DNA of 47,884 bases from the NCBI GenBank assembly GCA_937125475.1, contig CAKZLL010000023.1:1-47884 (forward strand), in the 5' to 3' direction. This DNA is from an uncultured Saprospiraceae bacterium (lineage in GTDB: Bacteria; Bacteroidota; Bacteroidia; Chitinophagales; Saprospiraceae). This document shows, piece by piece, positions 41,771 through 47,884 of this stretch. The position numbers and the translations under genes were made by a program. The first letter of the stretch is position 1. Every line of letters begins with the position of its first letter. A model generated the notes under the pieces. The model worked only from the letters and a program-made list of their open reading frames with translations. It had not been told where the DNA came from and did no database searches.

Positions 41771-42787
41771 TTATTCACAACTTCCGCCTTTAATAATATA
41801 AGAACCATCCGCTTGTAATTGACTATTAGTATTGAGCAATTTATCAATAGTCTTGAGAATCGTATTTAGCTTTTTATTATCAAAAATAACGGTTAATTGA
41901 CATTTATTAATACTAGAATTAGCGTTTAATTCTATGGAAAAGTGCTTTTCTAATGCTGCGAGGACATTAGTTATATTCGTATTTTTAAATTCAAAATAAT
42001 TAAGATTACCAGTTTGGTCGAATTTGGTTTTATGAATTGTACTAGTTGATAAAACCACCGATTCACCTGCAATAACATCCATTGTTTGGGCTTCTTGACC
42101 ATAAGTTGAACGTCCCCTGATATTTACTTTCCCTTCTGTTACATTCAGTTTTAATTCAGAATCATTGGCATCTAAATCAAATACAGTTCCCAAAACCGTG
42201 ACTACACCTTTAGGCGCATTGACTTGAAAAGTGCCTAAACCTTTGGTTATTTCAAAGGTAGCTTTTCCGTTTACTAACTCTACTAATCGTTTATCTTTAG
42301 GGAATTTATTCCAATATTTAATCTCTGCCCCTTTTTGTAAAGTAATGACAGAACCATCTGAAAGCGCAATAAAATGATCGTCTTCTTCTGCGACAACGGA
42401 TAATAACCTAGGTGCTGTTCCAATATCCATCAGCCAAATACCAGCAATAATTAAAGCGGCAAATACTGCTGCAATACTCGCAAAACGATATACCCTAAAT
42501 GTTCGGGTAGGTTTTTTTTCGCGATTGATTGATACAATTTTTGCTGTTTTAGGCTGTTCTTTTTTGATGAGCTTCATTTGTTGTTCAAATGCCGCATCAA
42601 CATCAACTGCTTCAATTTCCTCCGATAAATAATCCTCACTTGCCGAATAAACCATCGCTAAATCGTCAAATAGCGCTTGATTTTCAGCATCTTGCTCTAG
42701 CCAACTATCGAGTTGCTGTTGCTCAGAATCGGAGATTGCTCCGTCTAGCTGTTGATATATTAATGATATGTAAAAATCTTCGTCCAT
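41771..42787 (-). CDS. FecR-family anti-sigma/signal transducer (338 aa)
   Basis: The cytoplasmic N-terminus (1-100) with the ISDSEQQQLDSWLEQDAENQALFDDL segment is the sigma-binding part. A single transmembrane helix is at ~102-121. The periplasmic FecR domain (~130-230) contains DGSVITLQKGAEIKYWNKFPKDKRLVEL and VNAPKGVVTVLGTVFDLDA. A C-terminal DUF4974/STN-like domain (~270-338) follows. It relays ligand binding by the receptor encoded next (6 bp gap) to the ECF sigma factor encoded 132 bp upstream. Confidence 0.94.
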   Translation of the reverse strand: MDEDFYISLIYQQLDGAISDSEQQQLDSWLEQDAENQALFDDLAMVYSASEDYLSEEIEAVDVDAAFEQQMKLIKKEQPKTAKIVSINREKKPTRTFRVYRFASIAAVFAALIIAGIWLMDIGTAPRLLSVVAEEDDHFIALSDGSVITLQKGAEIKYWNKFPKDKRLVELVNGKATFEITKGLGTFQVNAPKGVVTVLGTVFDLDANDSELKLNVTEGKVNIRGRSTYGQEAQTMDVIAGESVVLSTSTIHKTKFDQTGNLNYFEFKNTNITNVLAALEKHFSIELNANSSINKCQLTVIFDNKKLNTILKTIDKLLNTNSQLQADGSYIIKGGSCE

Positions 42788-42919
42788 ATTCTTTGCTCAA
42801 TAAATGATTTGTAATGCTTATTCACTTTAGAAGACAATTCAAAATCTAAAAACCCCCATTGTGGAATTTTATTATTTCCTTTTGTTAAAAATTCGATTGT
42901 TAAATCGTAAGAGGATAAT

Positions 42920-43474
42920 CTAGGAATTTTCCTTATATTTTTTTAAAACTCTTCGCAAGGTTTTTAAGGCTTTAAGCATTTGATTTTCAACAGTCTTTAC
43001 TGAAATACTCATTAATGCGGCAATTTCTTTATAGCTTTTACCTTCATAGCGACTTAGCACAAAAACTTGTCGGCATCGTGTAGGAAGCTGATCAATACCT
43101 TTTTTTATTTCTTCTTCTAATTCTTTGTATTCAGTGACTTGTTCTGGTGTTGATGCTTTGGAAGTTGGCTCGATAACCTTTTCCAAGTTTTGCCCAGCGT
43201 GTCGGTTTCGAGATTTGATAATATTCAAACTTCGATTGACTGCGCCTCGATGTAAATAGGCTTTTAGTGAAGTAGAAATCTTAATTTTAGATCGATTTTT
43301 CCACAGCTCTAAAAATACCTCTTGACAAGCATCATTGGCAATATTGGCATCTTTAGTGATCCGCAACGCGCTCGCATACACAGACTTATAATAAGCCTTG
43401 AATATTACTTCATAAGCTTTTTCGCTATTTTGCGATAAGTCCTTTATCCATTTTTTTTCTAAATCACGCTGCAT
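42920..43474 (-). CDS. ECF-type RNA polymerase sigma factor (184 aa)
   Basis: Sigma-70 region 2 (~22-90) shows YEVIFKAYYKSVYASALRITKDANIANDACQEVFLELWKNR. Region 4 (~125-175) shows IDQLPTRCRQVFVLSRYEGKSYKEIAALMSISVKTVENQML. Regions 1 and 3 are absent, as in ECF factors. It heads the surface-signalling unit sigma-FecR-receptor and probably activates that receptor gene and its own. The long upstream region to the ATP synthase operon carries the promoters of both. Confidence 0.95.
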   Translation of the reverse strand: MQRDLEKKWIKDLSQNSEKAYEVIFKAYYKSVYASALRITKDANIANDACQEVFLELWKNRSKIKISTSLKAYLHRGAVNRSLNIIKSRNRHAGQNLEKVIEPTSKASTPEQVTEYKELEEEIKKGIDQLPTRCRQVFVLSRYEGKSYKEIAALMSISVKTVENQMLKALKTLRRVLKKYKENS

Positions 43475-43746
43475 TTAAATTATTAAAGTTTGATTGTAAA
43501 TAATTAATCATTAGTTCTCTTTTATCTAAAGGCTTTCACTAATTAATCTATCGTTTTACTGGAAAACCTTTCTTACTATTTGTCTATTTGCGAACGATGC
43601 AATTTACCATTAATATAAAACTCTTTGGCATATTTTATTCTATAATCATAATACATATTAAAAACCTTTGTTTATAACCCATAATTTCAACCCCTAAAGT
43701 TTATGCTTAATCGGATATTGTCAGAAAAAAAATATAGCTAAAAATA

Positions 43747-43779
43747 ATGTCGAATAATAGCCTTTTTATGTCGAATAAT
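43747..43779. promoter_or_regulatory. Two direct repeats ATGTCGAATAAT with a 21-bp period
   Basis: Identical 12-mers at 43747-43758 and 43768-43779. A period of two helical turns places both on the same DNA face, as expected for a dimeric or cooperative regulator. It lies about 275 bp upstream of the sigma factor start, next to a possible minus-strand -7 box. Confidence 0.45.
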
Positions 43780-44154
43780 TTGGCATAATTACAAAAATAA
43801 GTAATAAGAGTTGATCGTAAGTAATGATGATAACTAAGTTAAGTAATGAAATGTAATTAAATTCTAGCGAACTTCCTCTAACTATGAATATTTATTGTCT
43901 TGTAATCTAATTTTTATCTAAAATTTTAAAAAAAAATCACATCTCTTTCAAAATCCTCTTTTTATAACGAGCCAAAATAAAATTTGTGATTTTCTAAAAA
44001 TTATATTGAAAATATGCTGTTTTACTCACTTATTTAAAATAAGTGACTACTGAGCTTTGAAATCAAACTTATCAATTAGCCTAAAATAAGCAATCTTCCT
44101 ATGTCATTGAAAGTGAAGAGATAAGAAGAACTTTTTTTTAAAAGTTTATTGTGT

Positions 44155-44163
44155 TACATTTGC
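44155..44163 (+). promoter_or_regulatory. Candidate -7 box (TACATTTGC) of the ATP synthase operon
   Basis: Exact match to TAnnTTTGC, 30 bp before the chosen atpB start (44194). It overlaps the in-frame upstream ATG at 44149, which argues that that ATG is not used. Confidence 0.6.
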
Positions 44164-44193
44164 AGCGAATTTGAAAGATATAATAAAAATTAC

Positions 44194-45576
44194 ATGGTCG
44201 TGAAAGCATTTAATCTGACGTTCGTAACCACGTTTATAATAGCTCTTTTAGCTACTACTAGTATTTTTGCTCAAAAAGAAGGGGTGAAAACACAGGCAGA
44301 GCTAGATGTCCTATCTGAAAAATACAATGAAACGGTGATGCACCACATTGGTAATGCCAATGAATTTCATGTAGTTGGAGATATTCATATTCCACTACCT
44401 TGTATTTTGTACGCGCCAGATGATGGCTTCCGCGTTTTCATGTCTAGCGAGTTCCATCATGGATCAAAAGCTATTCATGGTTATGTGTTAGATCACGGTG
44501 TAGTGAAACGCATAAAAGGATATAAAGGAGCAGAAGCTGCTTCACTAGATCCAGCAGGTCACGGAGATCATAGTGGTTCACATGATACTCATGATGAAGG
44601 GCATAAAGAAGATGCTGACCATAGTCATGACGGACATAATCATGATGGTCACGAGCACAATCATGATGGAAAAGGTGAAGGTGAAAAACCAGGACATGAA
44701 GCTCATGATCACAATGCACACTATATCACTCACGTAACAGAAACCGTTGATGGAGCAGAAGTTAGCAAAGACTATGTTTCTATAAGTGGAAAAAAATATG
44801 AATTAGAACGATCAAGTGTTTTATTACCAGGTATGTTTACTTCTTGGTATGATTTTTCTATTTCTAAGAATGTCTTTTCAATGTTATTGGCTACATTGTT
44901 AATGTTTTTCGTTTTTACAAGAATAGCAAAAGCATATAAAAAACGTGAAGGACAAGCACCAAAAGGATTACAATCTCTTATGGAGCCAATTATTTTATTT
45001 ATTCGTGATGAAGTGGCAGTTCCTGCAATTGGACCGAAATGGGAACGTTATTTTCCATTCATTTTATCATTGTTTTTCTTCATCTTATTCAATAATATAT
45101 TTGGGATTATTCCATTTTTCCCATTTAGCTCTAATGTGACAGGAAATGTTAGTACAACTTTAGCATTAGCTATGTTTACGCTTCTTGTAACAAACTTGAG
45201 TGGTAATAAACATTATTGGGGACACATTTTATGGATGCCTGGTGTACCTACTTTTGTGAAGCCAATTTTAAGTATTATTGAACTTGCAGGAATCTTTATT
45301 AAGCCATTTACATTATTCATTCGTTTATTCGCTAATATCACAGCAGGACATATAATCATTTTAAGCTTGGTTGGTCTGATTTGGATGTTAGGTGGATATG
45401 GGGATAGTTTATCTGGTTCTGCAATAGGCTCGGTTGTAGCATTTGCTTTTGTAGCATTTATCAACCTTTTGGAGTTATTTGTAGCCTTTCTTCAAGCGTT
45501 CATTTTCGCATTGCTTTCCGCTTTATATATTGGAGCAGCAGTCGAAGAGCATCATCATGAAGAAGCACATCATTAG
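44194..45576 (+). CDS. atpB: F-type ATP synthase subunit a with His-rich insert (460 aa)
   Basis: Subunit a forms the proton half-channels of Fo. The chosen start (44194) gives a signal peptide (MVVKAFNLTF..TSIFAQ); an ATG at 44149 overlaps the promoter. After a ~215-residue extracytoplasmic domain come the membrane helices, with the essential Arg377 in FIRLFANITAGH and the C-terminal helix pair LLELFVAFLQAFIFALLSALYIG. Bacteroidota a subunits have N-terminal extensions, but here residues 123-180 hold about 17 histidines in HDGHNHDGHEHNHDG-type runs, and the C-terminus also ends EEHHHEEAHH. It heads the operon a-c-b-delta-alpha. Confidence 0.95.
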   Translation: MVVKAFNLTFVTTFIIALLATTSIFAQKEGVKTQAELDVLSEKYNETVMHHIGNANEFHVVGDIHIPLPCILYAPDDGFRVFMSSEFHHGSKAIHGYVLDHGVVKRIKGYKGAEAASLDPAGHGDHSGSHDTHDEGHKEDADHSHDGHNHDGHEHNHDGKGEGEKPGHEAHDHNAHYITHVTETVDGAEVSKDYVSISGKKYELERSSVLLPGMFTSWYDFSISKNVFSMLLATLLMFFVFTRIAKAYKKREGQAPKGLQSLMEPIILFIRDEVAVPAIGPKWERYFPFILSLFFFILFNNIFGIIPFFPFSSNVTGNVSTTLALAMFTLLVTNLSGNKHYWGHILWMPGVPTFVKPILSIIELAGIFIKPFTLFIRLFANITAGHIIILSLVGLIWMLGGYGDSLSGSAIGSVVAFAFVAFINLLELFVAFLQAFIFALLSALYIGAAVEEHHHEEAHH

Positions 45577-45608
45577 GTAGTAACTTAGTGAGATCAAAAA
45601 GTATTTAA

Positions 45609-45833
<225 letters not shown>

Positions 45834-45864
45834 GCTAATCATGATGTAAAGAAATTGGGAGTGT

Positions 45865-45887
45865 GCTGTTAGCGGTTGGCTAACAGC
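45865..45887 (+). promoter_or_regulatory. Hairpin in the atpE-atpF gap
   Basis: GCTGTTAGC (45865-45873) and GCTAACAGC (45879-45887) make a perfect 9-bp stem with loop GGTTG, GC-rich for this genome. Only a short CCTTTCC follows, so full termination is unlikely. Partial termination or 3'-end protection of an atpB-atpE mRNA would raise subunit c relative to the later subunits. Confidence 0.6.
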
Positions 45888-46035
45888 CTTTCCTAAGTCA
45901 TCGAAATGATTAAATTGTTATTTTTTATAGACCCAGTTAGAACAAAAGATTTTAAATTATTTTATTTATAGATATAGGACGTTATTTTTTAATATTAAAT
46001 TGAACGTTACTACTATTCATCTTAAATTCGATAAA

Positions 46036-46548
46036 ATGATATTCTTATCAGAATTTTCGGTTATTTTACCTGAGATAGGATTGTTATTCTGGACAACTAT
46101 CGTCTTTGCTGTTGTGTGGTTTTTCTTAGGAAAAACAGCTTTCAAACCTATTTCACAAGCCTTAAAAGCTCGTGAAGACTCAATTGATAATGCCCTTCAA
46201 GCAGCTGAAAAAGCTCGTGAAGAAATGGCAGCTTTATCAGCTAAAGGTGATGAAATAGCTAAACAAGCACAAGAAGAACGCGCTAAAATCATTCAAGAAG
46301 CTAAAGATCAAAAAGCTAAAATGATTGAGGAAGCAGTCAATGAAGCTAAAGAGAACGCAGCTAAAGTTACTGCAGATGCTTTGCAAGAAGTTGAAAGACA
46401 AAAACGCTCAGCTATGGCTCAAGTAAAATCACAAGCTGGCGCTTTAGGTTTACAAATTGCAGAGCAGGTCATCAGAAAGCAATTAGCTGGAGATGCAGCG
46501 CAAGAAGCATTTGTAAATGATTTAGTAAAAGACATTCAACTAAATTAA
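46036..46548 (+). CDS. atpF: F-type ATP synthase subunit b (170 aa)
   Basis: Subunit b is the peripheral stalk. The chosen ATG at 46036 starts MIFLSEFSVILPEIG just before the single transmembrane helix (LLFWTTIVFAVVWFFLG); the frame extends to a TTG at 46000 without family support. The rest is a long Ala/Glu/Lys coiled coil (AREDSIDNALQAAEKAREEM onward). Length is typical. It is separated from atpE by about 200 bp with a hairpin, and its stop is followed directly by an AT-rich repeat. Confidence 0.94.
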   Translation: MIFLSEFSVILPEIGLLFWTTIVFAVVWFFLGKTAFKPISQALKAREDSIDNALQAAEKAREEMAALSAKGDEIAKQAQEERAKIIQEAKDQKAKMIEEAVNEAKENAAKVTADALQEVERQKRSAMAQVKSQAGALGLQIAEQVIRKQLAGDAAQEAFVNDLVKDIQLN

Positions 46549-46620
46549 TTAATTGATACTATCAATTGATGTCCAACATTCGGAGGACATTATCAATTAT
46601 TAACTATCAATTATCAATTA
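46549..46620 (+). repeat. AT-rich repeat between atpF and atpH
   Basis: Iterated TATCAATTA-type units with a short hairpin (ATGTCC / GGACAT) follow the atpF stop. The units are related to those at 9553-9596 and 16571-16617. The repeat happens to be open in frame with atpH, creating a false N-terminal extension. Confidence 0.6.
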
Positions 46621-46628
46621 TAAAAATT

Positions 46629-47177
46629 ATGTCTGTAGAAAGAGTAGCTTCCCGTTATGCGAAAGCATTAGTTGACATTGCCATAGAGCAAGGAAAACTA
46701 GACAAAATATATGGCGATATCAAAGGCTTTTTGAAAGTGATGGATAATCGTGATTTTGAACTAATGATCAAATCACCAATTATCAAAGCGGACAAAAAAG
46801 ACAAAGTGTTAGATGCTATTTTTGGAGGAAAAATAAGTGAATTGACGAGTAAATTTTTCAAAATCATTTTGAGAAAAGGCCGTGAAGCTTATCTGCCTCA
46901 AATTGCTGAAGCATTCGTCAATCAGTATAAAGACATTAATAATATCTCGACAGTTACATTAACTTCTGCATCGCAGTTGAGTGAAAGTGCTTTAAACGGC
47001 ATCAAAGCAAAATTAATGTCTAGCGGTCGATTTAGTAAGGATATAGAATTTAAAACCTTAGTTGATGAGAAACTCATTGGTGGTTTTAGATTGGAATTTG
47101 GTGATGACAAATTGTATGATAACTCTGTTGCATACAAATTGGAGCGAATCAAAAAAGAGTTTAGAAAGAGTATTTAA
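46629..47177 (+). CDS. atpH: F-type ATP synthase subunit delta (182 aa)
   Basis: Delta (OSCP) caps the alpha3beta3 head and binds the b stalk. The N-terminus MSVERVASRYAKALVDIAIEQGKLDKIY is the conserved helical bundle; the C-terminus has the FRLEFGDDKLYDNSVAYKLERIKKEF segment. The ATG at 46629 is chosen because upstream in-frame codons (from 46566) are translated AT repeat. Length is normal. Confidence 0.95.
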   Translation: MSVERVASRYAKALVDIAIEQGKLDKIYGDIKGFLKVMDNRDFELMIKSPIIKADKKDKVLDAIFGGKISELTSKFFKIILRKGREAYLPQIAEAFVNQYKDINNISTVTLTSASQLSESALNGIKAKLMSSGRFSKDIEFKTLVDEKLIGGFRLEFGDDKLYDNSVAYKLERIKKEFRKSI

Positions 47178-47267
47178 TTAAAAAATTTAAAAATTTTGCA
47201 ACGCTATAATGCACAAAGCATTGTTCAGCAATATTTGCGAAATTTTAATTCATAAAAACGTTTAGTA

Positions 47268-47884
47268 ATGGTTGATGTTAAGCCTGATGAAATCTCTGCC
47301 ATCCTAAAGCAACAGTTATCTGGACTTGATTCGGCTGCTCAGTTGGAGGAAGTTGGAACCGTCCTACAAATTGGTGACGGTATTGCGCGTGTATATGGTC
47401 TGAATAACGCACTTGCTGGTGAGCTTGTAGAATTTGAAAATGGCATCCAAGCCATTGTATTGAACCTTGAGGAAGACAACGTAGGGGTTGTATTGATGGG
47501 TGCTGCTGAGGCAATCAAAGAAGGTGATAAAGTACGTCGTACTGGTCGCATTGCTTCAATTAATGTAGGTGAAGGTATGCTAGGACGTGTCGTTGATACG
47601 CTTGGTAATCCTGTAGATGGTAAAGGACCTATCACAGGAAAAACTTATGAAATGCCAATCGAGCGTAAAGCGCCTGGTGTTTTGTTTAGAGAGCCTGTTG
47701 CTGAACCATTACAAACTGGTATTAAAGCGATTGACTCGATGATTCCTATCGGTCGTGGTCAACGTGAATTGATTATTGGTGACCGTCAAACTGGTAAAAC
47801 AGCTGTGGCGTTGGATACTATTATCAATCAAAAAGAATTTTATGATGCAGGTGAGCCTGTTTTCTGTATTTACGTAGCTTGTGG
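47268..47884 (+). CDS. atpA: F-type ATP synthase subunit alpha (3' end outside window)
   Basis: The first 205 codons of the non-catalytic nucleotide-binding subunit are present: the N-terminal barrel ([24 protein letters not shown]), [16 protein letters not shown], and the Walker A loop GDRQTGKTA at residues 171-179 with the [15 protein letters not shown] lead-in. The frame is cut by the window end. It is the fifth gene of the operon. Confidence 0.97.
   Translation, partial: MVDVKPDEISAILKQQLSGLDSAAQLEEVGTVLQIGDGIARVYGLNNALAGELVEFENGIQAIVLNLEEDNVGVVLMGAAEAIKEGDKVRRTGRIASINVGEGMLGRVVDTLGNPVDGKGPITGKTYEMPIERKAPGVLFREPVAEPLQTGIKAIDSMIPIGRGQRELIIGDRQTGKTAVALDTIINQKEFYDAGEPVFCIYVAC

Larger units (their letters stand above)
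43475..44193. other. Divergent intergenic region between sigma factor and atp operon (719 bp)
   Basis: AT-rich and without coding frames. It holds the direct repeat pair at 43747-43779, a minus-strand -7 box candidate TATTTTTG (43799-43792), an ATTAGCCTAAA motif near 44076 shared with repeat elements elsewhere, and the atp promoter candidate at 44155-44163. Confidence 0.6.

Noticed and set aside
44149-44193. Upstream ATG for subunit a
   Set aside because: It overlaps the candidate -7 box and would bury the signal peptide behind 15 polar residues.
44471-44719. His-rich frame on the minus strand opposite atpB
   Set aside because: It is only the complement of the His/Asp codons of the real insert in subunit a.
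46566-46628. N-terminal extension of subunit delta
   Set aside because: These codons are translated AT-rich repeat; the conserved protein starts at MSVERVASRYAKAL (46629).

Overview
The window is AT-rich DNA from a member of the Bacteroidota. The evidence is a set of families largely confined to that phylum (DUF4270, DUF4290 and DUF4294 proteins, FecR with a DUF4974-type tail, a TonB receptor with an STN domain, secreted tricorn-protease homologues) and candidate promoters with the phylum's TAnnTTTG -7 box. The gene content looks most like Saprospirales or Chitinophagales; that placement is inference. I see no rRNA, tRNA, CRISPR array, prophage or complete insertion sequence, so this is mostly ordinary chromosomal core with accessory inserts.

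Layout. 1-9.6 kb: a partial crotonase, a secreted tricorn-like protease, a PfkB sugar kinase, a run of small minus-strand enzymes (thioredoxin-like, flavin reductase, methyltransferase, DinB), then a plus-strand pair, an FkbM-like methyltransferase and a PhyH-type dioxygenase. 9.6-16.6 kb: small lipoprotein-like genes, a DUF4294 gene broken by an in-frame stop, two ExbD genes without ExbB, a zinc-ribbon membrane protein, an orphan LytTR regulator, an orphan HlyD adaptor, a TonB C-terminal domain protein without a membrane anchor, and a four-cysteine uracil-DNA glycosylase. 16.6-25.2 kb: an RNA-repair Pnkp without Hen1, a tandem pair of secreted paralogues, an M48 lipoprotein protease, a stand-alone TrpF-like protein and a degenerate sulfotransferase-like protein. 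25.2-29.2 kb: ffh, then a BlaI/M56 repressor-sensor pair. 29.7-39.1 kb: panD, panC, a GT5 N-terminal-domain protein, DUF4270 lipoprotein, glmS, DUF4290 and a TPR protein. 39.1-43.5 kb: a sigma/FecR/TonB-receptor surface-signalling unit. 44.2 kb to the end: the F-type ATP synthase operon in the order a, c, b, delta, alpha (alpha cut by the window edge).

Non-coding structure is the most unusual part. Two short elements (14909-15001 and 37292-37422) have matching 22-bp terminal inverted repeats, conserved ends, different hairpin cores, and 8-bp direct repeats flanking them (one perfect, one 7 of 8). They look like a non-autonomous miniature transposable element family. Other dispersed structures are AT-rich repeats placed directly after stop codons (including a 26-bp exact match shared by 9571-9596 and 16571-16596), GCCTTTATTA palindromes upstream of two genes, and paired GTTTAGC/GCTAAAC hairpins around ffh and blaI. 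Most convergent gene pairs are closed by long bidirectional terminator hairpins.

Some proteins are odd for their family: an ATP synthase a subunit with a histidine-rich extracytoplasmic insert, an M56 sensor with a Cys/His-rich tail, and a sulfotransferase-fold protein without the PAPS loop. I did not find a single unmistakable new multi-gene system; the miniature element family is the best candidate for something undescribed.
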